Assembly (NCBI GenBank): GCA_026874595.1
Contig: CM049310.1
Location: 14,858,058 to 14,922,057 of the forward strand
Length of the DNA stretch: 64,000 bases
Source: Sipunculus nudus
Lineage: Eukaryota > Annelida > Sipuncula > Golfingiida > Sipunculidae
Reading direction: 5' to 3'
In this document: positions 13,901 through 27,400 of the stretch, piece by piece
Layout of the letters: each line of letters opens with the position of its first letter
Numbering within the stretch: position 1 is the stretch's first letter
The notes under the pieces: generated by a model
What the model was told of the DNA's origin: nothing
What the model saw: the letters and a program-made list of their open reading frames with translations, nothing else
Databases searched by the model: none
Program-made: the position numbers and the translations under genes

Positions 13901-16900
13901 TTTTATGTTTTTTGCCAAATTGATAATTTAAAATAGAAATTTTTCAAATCCTTTGGTGTAAGTGAGTGTGCCAGATAAATTTGTAATAAATGTTCACCTG
14001 AATAATCAAGTCTTAAACAGTATGGTTTACCTGTTTTTTTCACCCCTTCCTCCAGTTTAATTAATGCTTTTGGGTTTGGATATCTTATTTTGACAATTCA
14101 TAGAGCCTGTATGTTTAACTTATGTTAACATAAGGATTGGACCTGGAATTTTTCATTAAAAAGTCTGATGAGTTTAGTTATTGAGATCAAAATTATTTTA
14201 CTAATGTATTTAACAAACAAAATTTTATTTTAATCATGGAATTGTGTAAAATCTTGAAAAGTCATAACCTTGAATGGAAAAGTTAAATTTATTCCATGAA
14301 CTTTGTTCTCACAACATTTGTAGATAAGCCTTTATATGTATTAACAAAGGGCATTTAATTGCATGATTGTCTTTTTCCCTTTACCATATAATGTCATCAC
14401 ATTTTTGTAACTAACTGCTGTCTTTGTTACAGTCAACAGCATATATGAATGGAGTAGAAGAACCTGAGGTACCTGCAGTTTCAGACTTAGAGGTAAACAA
14501 TTTATATACATCCATCTATGTCGGGAGATGTTAAATGGTATACAGAAGTACCTGTTGTGAGGGGACACCTGTGAATATCGCCAAAGTGTCCCTACATTGC
14601 AGGTGTCCCTTCTATACACCACAAACTTAGTATTAGAACGAAATCAATTTTCAACGTGAAAATATAATCCCAACAATAAAATTATGACCGGATGTTTCAA
14701 ATTCAGCAGTGATTTTGTCAGATTGACATTGCCCTGACTGGGCTTCACATCAGGCGGACATACAATATGGCAGAATCGCTGGGATGATCAGAAGCATTCG
14801 GTTCCCTTTCGGCAGCTGTCGCCAGCTGGTGCTACTCGCAATTAAATTTTAACTATGTATGGTGATTTTGTCTGCTGAAATTAATCCAAATACATCAACT
14901 TCAAACTCAGTATTGGGATGGAAATAATTTTCAACATGAGAATTTCATCCTACCATTGAGATTATGACTGGATGTCTCAAAATTAGCTATGATTTTGTCA
15001 GATTTACATTGCCATGACTGGGTCTCTAATCAGGCCGACATTCAATATGGCAGAAACCCTGGGGTATTTGGGAGCGTTCATGGGCATTCAGCAGCTGTGA
15101 CCTGCAGGTGCGCCCCAATCATATTTGGATTATTGCGCAGGCAAAATTGTTCCTCTTAATCAACATTTTAAGGTCTTTTGAAACAGTTCAAGTTAAAATC
15201 ATCAAATGCTATTGTTATTAATTTTGCAGCATCAAAATATTTGCAGCATCAAAATTTTGCGGGGGCAAACCTCTCGTCCGCCATGTTAAAATGACAGAAA
15301 AAGACTCGGGTCAACCAATGTTAATGCTCATTGATCAAGTCAGTCAAGTGATAGTGAATTCCTTAATTTACAAAAGATCTATGAATGAATCTAAATATGT
15401 GCAGTTCTGATCAAGGCGTGCATGAAGTGTTCCACAGAGTTGCTCAGCTGGTACACTCATGCAGCATAAATGGTGGCCGCTGAAATATCAGACTTTGGTG
15501 TCCATTCACAACAGGATTTCTGGCTAAACATGACTGTCCCTGTCCGCTTTTAGCAGATGTCCACTCATGACTGGTCAATGTCAGTTGGAAATGGATGGGG
15601 ACAGTGGCTTAGTGTCTGTACATTGAAGGTGTCCTCTCATCCCGGTGTCCTCTCACGGCATGGCCTGCTGTACCAACAGTCTGTCCATCCGTCTGTTCTT
15701 TGTCCAGACGTTAGCTTTTAATGTTGCCGCAACAATTTACCAGGGATTTGATTGATTTTCCAGAAACTCACCATTACTTCCTACCAATAGATCAATTCAC
15801 CCTAATTCAGTTATTTGTAAAATCCACGCATATTTAATGAAGTCAGAGGTCACCAGGCACTTTGTTGAGTTACTTTGATAACTTACCAGGAGTATGATGG
15901 ATTTTGATAAATCTAAACAGAAATATTAACCAATTTAACATGTCACCTAGATGTTCAGTTCCCAGCATAAATCCATGCATATTCAATGAGGTCAGAGATC
16001 ACCATACTTTGGGTGGCATCTTGGTGACCTTAGGATATACAAAAAAAAAATATTTAATCTTCCCACTTGGTGCTTCTTTCTTTCATCAAGTCCTCACTAG
16101 ATGGAGCAGTTCAGGTGCCACTGCAGATAATGATAATCTTAATTTCAAAAGCTTTGCTTAATGTTGATTTGTATATTGATCATGTCATGTGTATGATAAG
16201 TGGTTTTTGATTAATTATTACAGAGCCGCAACAGTGAACTGGCATCCATGGTTGAATCCCATAACCAGGCAAATCAGCAAATGAATAAACAAATGCAAGA
16301 ACTGGTAAGTGATGTCGGTTTGCATAAATCATGAAAAGGACATAAGCTTTTACTCTGTAAGTTTAGCATTCTTCCAGTTGGATTTATTATGGAAAAAATA
16401 ACTACTGTTATGTGTATTCCTTATTTTTGTTTATAAGCCTACAGACATGTAAGCACTTCTTTTTTAAGTACATTTTACTGAAAATTAATTTAGGGGGAAA
16501 CTTTATATTTATTTGCACATGCTACTGATATGTTGCTGTTATAATACTGCCATTCATTATCCTCTTGCATAAATATCATTCTCTTTTTATGGCATACTAC
16601 CTGCTTAGTGCTTTTATTATTTCTAAATGAATTTAGTTAAATAGCCATTGTTTTTGCTTCATATTTGCATTGCTGACTATGAATTTAATGGTATTTCAAT
16701 GCTGATTGTATAATACCAGTGCAAGTCACATATTTTCAGAATTCTCTGGTACATGGTTAAACCATTGAATGTTTTGCCTTTTATTATTACGTTTCATTAT
16801 TATGAAGTTCCTCTTGTTTGTCTGGTTAACACCAGACAGTTGAATGAGAATTTGTGCATTAAAAGATGACCAGTCAGTCACTGGCAGTGTAAAGCCAAAT

Positions 16901-19900
16901 TAGGGAATATGCGATACTGTCAAGAATTTCTAGAATGATTAATTGATATGTTTTTACATTTCTTTCACAGCGTTCACAGAATCAGAAGCTTCAACAAAGT
17001 CTAGAAAAAGAACGAAGCATGTATCAGGACAAACTGAAGAGAGAGCTGGGCTCCCTCAAAGAGCAGCTTCAAGTAAGTGTGCTCAGCCTAGACATTGTCA
17101 AGAAGTAGTCTCACAAAGAGAAGCTGTAGGTTAGTCTAAACCAGAACTTCAGTTTCTGTTTTTGGGACTTGAAGGACAGTTCAGTTATATTAGACCAGCA
17201 TTCTCATTTATCTGATATATATATGTAAATGACAAGGTTTCAACTTTATGAAGATCAGTTATCATTGTTACCAGGGATAAGATTAATTGCTGTGAGATTT
17301 TTCATGGTTGGCCCACACCCAAGGTTGGAAGGCTGTGCCTTATGGCCATGTGTAACTCACAAATAAGTTAACCTTTTTGGGGTTCCATGGTGGTATGACC
17401 CTACAGTGGGGATGATTACACACTTAGGGCCCACAGCTGCAGTAGTCACTGAGCCTGTATAACACCAGGATATACAATTAGAAAATGTGTGTGGTACTGC
17501 ACTAGTCTGAAATCAGAATGGAATTCTGTAGATGTATGTAGTTAAGGTTCCTACTTCTATTAAAATCCTTGAAAAGTCATGATATTTGAAATATTAAAAT
17601 TAGATATTTAAAAAGTCATCAGTTTAACAAATGTTCAAAAGTCACAACAAAATCTGGAGGTATATAAACAGTCTGAAATATTGAGAAACAGAAAATGAAA
17701 TTATGGATATAATTTTCAGAGCCCAAATTTGTAGTACATTTAGTTTATGGATTATGTAGGTACATATCCAGACAATCGGGATCCTGGTGGCGGAGAAGAC
17801 GGAGCTTCAGTCGTCACTTAACCAGAACCAAAAGATGGCAGAGCAACGCATGGGTAAGTCTTGCTTGTTTGTATTTATTTTCACATCAAATCTTTATTTA
17901 ACGAATATGATACGGGTCACATTTTTGCCTCAGAATCCATTAAAGTCTGCTTTATTGTCGCCCATAATTGTCCCACTAAACAGTGATTCAAGTGGTTCAA
18001 GCTCAAACTTGATATTCCTTAATTCATTTGAAAATATTTGTCTCCTTCTTAAAGACTTGCCTCCATTGTTCTGTGAATTGTTTCCCAGCAAGGATCCAGT
18101 ACATATAAAATGTTTCAAGTGATAAAATGTAAAGGCTGTGAAGAGTAAGCACATTCACTGTGCTGAATGTAAGGGTCAACAAGGAAGCTTTGGTTCTCCT
18201 ATGAATTGCAATTTTACAACTATAGCATTCTTTTAATGTGATATGTCTCTCGGTAATTACTTGAAGGGCCTTTTTGTGTTAGCTGCTGAGATAATTGGGT
18301 TTGAGGTCAGATATTTGTTTATAATTTAGCTACAGGTGGCAGCACCTGCTAGTTTGTACAGTGGGTTGCTATGTGACAGGTTTGTAAATAAAAGTCACAT
18401 TGTTACTCTGCAGTCATGGTGTCCTGTGTTTTGGTAATGAGACAAGCAAAGAGTGCGAGGTTTATATGAAACAGGTCAGGTCTAAATAAAAAAAAAGACT
18501 ATGTTTCAGCAGTTGTAAAGTTTTCTACACAGCAAATCCTGGGATTGATAATGATGATTCTGATCTTGATGATGGTACTATTATGTACTGCAGCCATCAT
18601 AAATCTTCCAGAGCAGCATATGGTGCCCTGTATATGGTTTATGAGTGCATTGACATTGGTGCAGGCTTGCTGCACAGATGATCACTGTTGCTGGCTTTTT
18701 GTTTGATAGGGTTTCAAATTCACAATATTTGCGAAAGGAAATCTTCGCAGAAATAAAACCACACTGAATAGGTTTCCCCATCTACACAGGTTAACAGTTG
18801 CTATACTGTGGCTTTGAGTGTCTCATGTACGTTATCTATGCCTGTACCTTCACAAGTCAAAAGGTTGATATTATAGATAGCTAGAGATCTTTCATATAAG
18901 CAGCTTATAACGAACAAGAATTCCACTTGTTTGGTGTGCATTGGTACCCTCTATAAAATCAATAAGATTTTACATGCAAATTAAAAACTTCAATCCACTC
19001 TGTTTAGTTTAATGCATGCTAAGATTGCGAAAATGAAACCCTAGTATTTATAGACAGTGGTTCTGTGTATATGACAGCCAGAACATTGTACGTGTGGCCC
19101 AAGTGTGTCAGATGTGATTGATACAATACTGGAATGATTGTAACACCACTGGAATGATTGTTACACTACTGGAATGATTGTTACTACTGGAATGATTGTA
19201 ACACCACTGGAATGATTGTTACACTACTGGAATGATTGTAACACCACTGGAATGATTGTTACACTACTGGAATGATTGTAACACCACTGGATTGATTGTT
19301 ACACTACTGGAATGATTGTAACACCACTGGAATGATTGTTACACTACTGGAATGGTTGATACACAAGTGGAAGGTTTGATGTCTTAGCTTGGTTAAAGTA
19401 AGTGGTAGCTCAGCCATGCCAGCCATTTGAGCTGTATTAATTCACAGAAGTACCATTATTTCACACTACAAATAAAAATCTCATTAGTCTGTTGGTATCA
19501 ACAGATGTTTATCAGGTTGATTATCCTGTAGAAAGTATCATCTAGAATTTAATACTTGTCTCTCATTTGCCAATGATGAGGCATTTAAGATGAAGGCTAA
19601 ATTTTAAGCAGGCAGGTTTTGGTAGGCAAAGATAGTTATTAGTATACTATTCATACACAGACAGGACTCAATAGGTGACATGTACATCAGTTTGTTTATC
19701 TGTGTTTTCATTTTATCAAAAGTATACATGAATTCTCCAGGTATTCAAAAGGAAAAGTTTTAAAGAGTGAAACCTTGAGAATAAGAACACCAACGAGACC
19801 TTGATATAGTGGTCACATTTTCAAGATGGTCATCTGAGTGAGGTCTGATATAAAAAGCAATAAAGAATTGGGACCGTGAAATAGTAGTCGTTGTTTTAAA

Positions 19901-22900
19901 GTGGTTGCTACACCTAGGTGGTCGTTTGGCGTGGTTTCACTGCAATTAGTTATGTATAGATACACATTGTATCCCTTTATATGACTGCTGGTATAACTCC
20001 TTGATCTTATCAGGTATTATGATAAATGGTTTCTGAAAGTCATTACAGTTGGCTGGGCTTATGTTTTATCAGTATATCGTTTCAGACATCTGCACTGTAG
20101 AAAATGTACATCGTATATCAACACTTTGTTCTGTACCAACTTATACAAGAATCAAAACTATATCACTGTACATCAGAAGCTGTTGACTTTTTGCTTGAAT
20201 TTAGTAGCAGTGGTCATGCAGTTGATTAAAACTGAAGTCTGCTCTAAGATTTCTTTACCAGGTGATAACCTTAATTAATGTGTATGTTATCTGAATTGTT
20301 CAAACTTTGAGTCTACACTAATTATATTTCTCTTCTTTTATATGCATTTTCTCTATTACTTTTAGCTCAGCTGACTATAAGTCATCTGAGCTATAGTCGT
20401 GGTCCATTGTCCGTCGTCCGTCCGTCTGTCCGTCCGTCCGTCCGTCCGTAGATGTGGCACGTTTTGAAACCGTAAGACCTAGGAATCCAAAATTCAGCAT
20501 AATGTTAGATGTCCCCAAGATCTCCTACCAAGCCGAAAACTGGGTCTTTGCGACTTCGTTCCTTTGAGAAATTAAGGAAAAACCTCAATTTTTTATTAAA
20601 AACCTATTTTCACACTTCAGGACTGCCTAATATCAAAACCACTCATCTGTTTTCCCTCATATTTACCATAAATATTCTTCTATATAGTTCCTATGTACAT
20701 GCCAGAAATTATTTCTGTATTATATAATTTAAAAAGTTATGGGCCCAAACATAATGCATTTTGTAAAAAATCAGGAAAGATATTTGATCACTTAACACAA
20801 AACTTGTTAAAGCTATGGACTTTTTTTCCAGTAATATAACTTTAATTTATCAAAATTAAATTGTATACCCAAAATTAGATCAAAATCTTTTAAATTTTTT
20901 AAAATATTAACAAAAATAAAAAATTGGTACCCTAAATTTTGCCCAACTTTGACCATGGCACGTTTTTTTACTGTAAGTACTGTGGATTTAATTTTCTCAG
21001 CATGTTTTTGTTAGCATTTTGTCTGTTAACACAAAAAATTTGAAACCAGTTGATCAAAAACTGTAGATTTTATTCAAGTTTTCAAGCACCATGTAACAAA
21101 TTGTTTACATCAAGCTAGTGTTATGCAGTTTGCAAGAGCTCAGCTCCCCAGCTTCAGCTCTCAGTTCCTAAAATTTGGCATACAATTAGATGTCTCCAAA
21201 ATTCCCTACCATGCCAAGAATTTGGTCACTAGGACTTAATACCTTCGAGGTATTAATGAAAAACTTCATTTTTCCATTAAAAACCCATTGTTACACTTCA
21301 AGACTGCCTAATATCAAAACCACTGATGTGACTTTAATCATATATAATATACATATTTACTATACATTCTCTATGCATATGCCAGAAATGATGTCAGTAT
21401 TGTGTAATTGTTTTAAGTTATGGGCCCAAACATAATGCACTTTGTAAAAAATCAAGAAATATATTTACACCCTTAACAAGGGGATGGCTGAAGCTAGAGT
21501 TTTTTTGCCAGGGATGTAACATTATTTAATCAAGATTCAATTGAATACCCCAAATTAGTCCTGAACTTTTCAAATTTTATATGTTATTAGTATAAATATA
21601 AAATTAGTACCTTAAATTTTGCCCAACTTTGACCATGGCACATTTGTTTCCTGTGAGCACGGTTGATATAATTTTCATATCATGCACACAAGGATTTCAG
21701 CTTTATAGTTTAGAAAGCTGAGAGAAATTGGCCAAAAATTGTAGCTTTTATTAATGTTTTTATGAGACCATGTCAGACCTTAACTCTCTCCAGCCCCTCT
21801 TGAGTCACCTGTATGTTGACCTTGTTGAACTTTCAGCAAATTATGCATGCTTGAGGCGAGCCATACACTGTTGCAGGTAGGCAGCTTATGGCCAGCCACA
21901 GTTAATCCAGGTGTCCAACCCAACTCATCTAGTAGTTTTAACCAACAACATAACAATTAACAATAAATTAATAAATTTTTATTGTTTTTTAATAACAAAT
22001 TAAAGAAAAATAAAAAAGAATTTGTTAGTTTATAATAACAGGAAATCAACTTGCAGTTACTGATGATAAAAGAATCTTGTATCGATGGATAGAATGTCAC
22101 GTACTCCAAATAACACCATGCAGTCACCTATGGTATTTTTCAGTTCAATTTTAATGATAAAAAAGTAAATCATATTATTCATTACTAATCATTAGGGATC
22201 ATATGAAGGAAATTAATGATAGACAAAGATGCAGTTGATATTATTAATCTAGATTCCTACTGTGTCTAGTGTGTACATTGATGTGAAATTAGTCCAAAAT
22301 GAATATATTACATTTTTTTTTTTAATATAAATAAAAGCCATTAAACCAGGTACTTTTGATCATAATTTAAATGTGTGAATTTTGTATATTCTGGATTCTC
22401 AACATAATTGTTTGGTGAAAACTGAATAAATGCCAGTAATGGTGGGAAAACTTTGCAATTGTATTTAAATACGAATATGAATATGTACTCTATTATAAAA
22501 TGTCTTGCATAAAGAATTGGAATTCAGGTAAAAATGAAAGTATATGAATACCAGTGCAAATACTTTCAAAATGTATTAATGAATGCATTCATGAATATAT
22601 TCTTTAATATTATTTTAATAATCATTTCAGTTATATTTCATTTTAAAAAATCATAAGATTCTCTTATTATTTTTAATAAAAATTATATTTGGGACAATAT
22701 TTGTAATTTTTTTTAATAAATAGTTTAACTCTTATATCATATGTTCTGCTTATAAGTTATATGGCCAAGTCAAAATCTGTGTGACAATAGTACTCCATTT
22801 GTTAATAAAATAAATGAAATCAATCCTCTTCCCTGTCTCCAAAGATAATATCATAATCATACATAAGCTAAACACCAACAACTCATAATAAAGCTTATAT

Positions 22901-24433
22901 TTATTACCACACCAAACCAGCATATGCCTCATTCCTAAATCATATTTTTTAATCATATATAACAGCTGAGCGCCGTGACCCATAGGTCCCTTGTTTTATA
23001 TCTGGTTCTATGTGTGTGCGTTTGCAAGTTACTAGAACAATTTTATGGATTTTGCTGAAATTTAGGTCCACAGCGATAATATCCAGAGGTGATTATTAAC
23101 TTAATCTGGACATAAGTTACCACAAATAACCATTCATATTTTCTTAGCAGCTTTGTTTATGCATTGTCCACTAGGGGGCAGCACTGTTATGATGATACCA
23201 TTTTGCCCCCACATGATGCATGACATGAATATTGAAAGAGAATAACTTGGTTGAGCAGTGACTCAGCATAAAAACATACATCATGATGTTGTGTTTTAAT
23301 TATCATGGACGTATAATCCATATAACCAGCATCTCAGTGCATGGTAGTTGTGTCAAGATATATGTTCACTGTAATTAAAAAGCACATGGATAAACTATTA
23401 TAAGATTTAATGTAGATCTGTCACAATTTATCAAATGAAAGATGATTATTTGTGGCCTTTTCTAATCACAGTATTTACTGTGTCATTGAAATTAATGACG
23501 TTAACAGCTTGTAAATTAAATTACACTAATGATATTCACATGTGGATAAAAGTTTAAAGAGAAAACAGTCCAAATGTTGTATGCTAAATGCTGTTTTGAT
23601 TATGCTGTGATTTAGTGAGTAAAGTCACCCTCATTGTCCCTAATTTTGCTCAGATATATTATTTCCATTCATGCTTATTTCTCATTCTGGTGCACTCACA
23701 TTTCTGATTTATACAGCAGGGCAGGGTGTCTGTCAGCAGTGCTAATGCTTGAACTGTTTAAAGGTAAAATAGTTTATTGAAAAGTGAAATAAGGGCCCTA
23801 ATGAGATCACAGAATGAAAAAAAAAATGAATAATTAGTTTAATGGTAGCTCCAGTATTAGAGTCCATGTAAAGTGAGCATGGATTTCTTCAATAACTAAG
23901 GTCAGCCATTAGTAATATTTATCTAGATGACTGCAGGGGCACAGCTATGGCAAGGACAGACTATGGCACTGATGTGTAAAACTTCTGTTTATTGTTCTTT
24001 GGTCTGAAAATGCTGTTAACAAAAGAGAAAAACAGGGTTACGCCTGTGCTGTGTTTACCAAAGGTTTTGTTTCTGAACTATGTAGTACCATAAATATTAT
24101 TTTTGTTTGATCACATGATGGTATATTATAAAAACATCTGAGTTTTAATGACGTACTATCTGAATTTTTGGCAATTTGCTTACTCGGTACAACAGTTCAT
24201 ATAAGAAATTTACGAACAATTCTTTATCTTATTTATATTTTTTCCATAATAGACTTTTTGTCTTCTGTTTATTAAAATCACACTTTGTCTTTCTGCATTT
24301 ATCTCATTTCTGTGCTTTGCATTCATATTTTTGGGGGATTTTGTTCTTTTGTTGTAAAACATTCTTTATCATTTTCCTTTTGTTTTCTCTTCTCATTTAA
24401 TAATCTTAGGTCTCACATTCTTTGTATACTCTC

Positions 24434-24464
<31 letters not shown>

Positions 24465-27400
24465 CTTTTTCTCTCTTTCTTTTCACATATACACATTGAA
24501 ATGACTAAACTCTCAAAATCAGGTCACATAGAAAAACAGCTTGACTGAGATGTATTTTATATATTGTAGAGATAGCTAATACAGGTTCTAAACTATCTGT
24601 CAGGTTATGGTAAAACTAGCACCTAAAATCCCTGGTCTTGAGATATAATATTATTACAGATCTACATATGTTTCCAATATTTGGAGCTGGTTCACGCTGG
24701 TTTGCCTGTTGGTATTACCAAAAGTGATACATTTGAGTCAGTCATTGTTGGTACACTAGATTTTATGTAAGTACAAAATCAAATGCCTTCAAACCAAAAC
24801 AAATTATGTAAGGATATCATAGAAATTATTCTATGCAAGAGGATATATGTAGTAGTGATATATGGTAAAATAAAAATGTAGAATGCAAGACTTAGTCCAT
24901 ATATAACTACAGATAATGTGCATTCAGTGACAAATGGGTAGGTGATAGCTTTCATTGATCATGAAAGTAATAGCATAGGATAGAATAATCTTGTAGTTAA
25001 GCATTAAGTGTTCATACTACAAACAGTAAATAATCTTGTAAACTGCTGCTAAGTAACCAGCAATATTTACTTAAAATAGTGGTATTCTGGTGAACATTGG
25101 CAAAGCATATGTTCCTTGCCTGTTCAGTTTGTAATAGTATATGTTGATAAAGGGGGGTATGTCCTAACATAGTAGAGCCATGATTCAGCGCTATAAGAAT
25201 AAGAATTATACACAAAAGGATACTAATCTATATACCTGAAAAAAAATTTTGTGTACAAAAAAATAACATTTTCTTTCATTGGATAAGTACAGTATGCAAT
25301 CTGATCATCATAATACCAGTTGAAGTAGTTTCTTCCATTCATAGGGTTGGATCTGAATTAAGTGATGTAGTTTTCGCTTTTTAGATGAAACAGAACCAGT
25401 GTTTGTAAAATATATTGTTAGCAGATCTGAATTCCAAACCTAATATAGGCTGTGCAGCAAAAGTGTGAATATGCAGCATAAAGAAATTTGTCTCATGGCC
25501 ATACGTTGATACATCCTTTAGATGTGTGTGAAATATTCATACAACTAAATGCAGTGTTGCGAATTTACAGTGTAGCAGTTATAGGGGACAGCACCTGTTT
25601 AACTGTGGCATATTTGATTTGATCACCACAGCAATGACGCTTAAAGGCATTTATACCCAGAAATGTGTAAAAATTAAATTCAGGATATCTGTACATAATT
25701 GGTCAATTCTATTACCATTCTAATAATACTTGCATGCATATTAGCAGAGGTCCAAACAAGGATTAAACTTTCTGTGAATATCCTGTCTGTGGCACATATC
25801 ATCTACATTGTTTTGATGCATCACTTGATGTGAGCACCACATATCAAGATTAACATCTGGCATATAACAAAGTATCAAATAGAGTTCAACAATGTTCTTT
25901 TTTATTATTAGGTAAAATGGAAGCCTTTGTAGCAAGTCTGTAACAATGCGGCAGTAATGTATCATTGCATCATGAGTTGCAGTTTGTTATTTTATTGATA
26001 TATATGACTGATTGTCACATTTTCCTGGGTGTGACCGCTTACTTTGAAAGGTCATTGCACACAAAGTATAGATTTGTCTTATTGTAAATATTATTGTATA
26101 TACATGTATGGTATCTCTTCTGCATTGACAGCACTGCTATTTTTGCGTTTTTATACTGTATGGATCATCATCATTAGCCCATGACTGATTATAACTGTAC
26201 TTTCACTGTTAAGTTTCAGGTACACACCACCCTTGTGTAGATATTAGTTAGCCTTATCAGAGAAAATGTCCAGGAAACGTAGGTATTTGGCAACCAGGTA
26301 ACCTCTGTGGTTGCAGATAGTCAGGGTACGCGTTTCTACCGACATCACCTGCGTTCACTTTAGTCTCTGCTTGTTTATTATTGCTATTAGTAGCATCCAT
26401 GCTTTGCTCCATTGGAATGGCGTCAGTCACAACAGGAGGTATTCGCTCCTTAAACGTCATTTTATCTAACAACATTTGGAGTTCACAAACGTTCCGATCT
26501 TGCTGGAGTCGATAAAAGCCTTCATCAGGGATTTGGAACAAGCACCAACACACGCGGCAAGGAAGGCGATCTGTGTAGCCACCGTAATCGTCAAAGCTCA
26601 TATACACATGAATCCACGACCGTAGGCACGGGTCACAAAATGTGTGTTGACACGGCAGCACCAGTACATTGGTATACAGTTGCTTGCATGTATGACAATA
26701 CCATAGTCCCTCATTTGGTTCTTGTTGTGTGGCCATGATGGTATCATTAAATGGTAGATAATCTCCTGCTACGTTGACCTCAGTTCAGCATCTGGCTGTC
26801 AAAAATAAAATGAATGAGGATAAATGGATATACTTTTCTATATAATTAGCTTTTTAGGGAAATCAGAATTGTATATCATAATCCAGTTGTAGAAATTAAA
26901 TCAAATTTTTAATGTTCAGAAGTGTAGAATATAATATTAATACCTTAAGCATATTGCTTACATGTATAACTTTACGAGCAGATCTGCCTTGTCTGGTGAT
27001 GGTTTGGATTTGCTCTACATCCCTAATATTATGTACTACAGATATGATACAGATCAGGATGTTTTATTATCACAGTAAACGGTACCAGGTAATTCCTGTT
27101 GACTCACTGTTTATGACTGTCAGGTGTTTGTCAAACAGGAACCAGGATAAACCAGACAACAGACAGAGCGGGTTCTCACCCCTTCTCAGTTTGTGTATGA
27201 GTGTAGATGTGTCCCTTTGTACATGTGTATTTATCCATAGATCAAGGCCTGTTTTTGTTTGTGTCACTCCCTATGTATATATATATGGGCAGTATAGTAT
27301 GTGATAGTGATATATATAGCCTATGTATGCATGATCAATTATTCTATATTTATTTTATGAAAGTTGTGACATTCACTTAGAGCTGATATATATATTTTGA

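Noticed and set aside
17772-17853. Downstream acceptor (ATCCAG) for the TIGILVAEK exon
   Set aside because: It would drop VHIQ, which is conserved in GM130 and in frame when the TATGTAG acceptor is used.
20509-21435. Similar small proteins MSPRSPTKPKTG.. and MSPKFPTMPRIW.. (also at 33741)
   Set aside because: They are the same segment of a dispersed repeat in different copies; the similarity is at DNA level and the frames end at random.
24176-24548. Overlapping open frames with long Phe/Leu/Ser runs
   Set aside because: Translation of T-rich sequence and a CT microsatellite.
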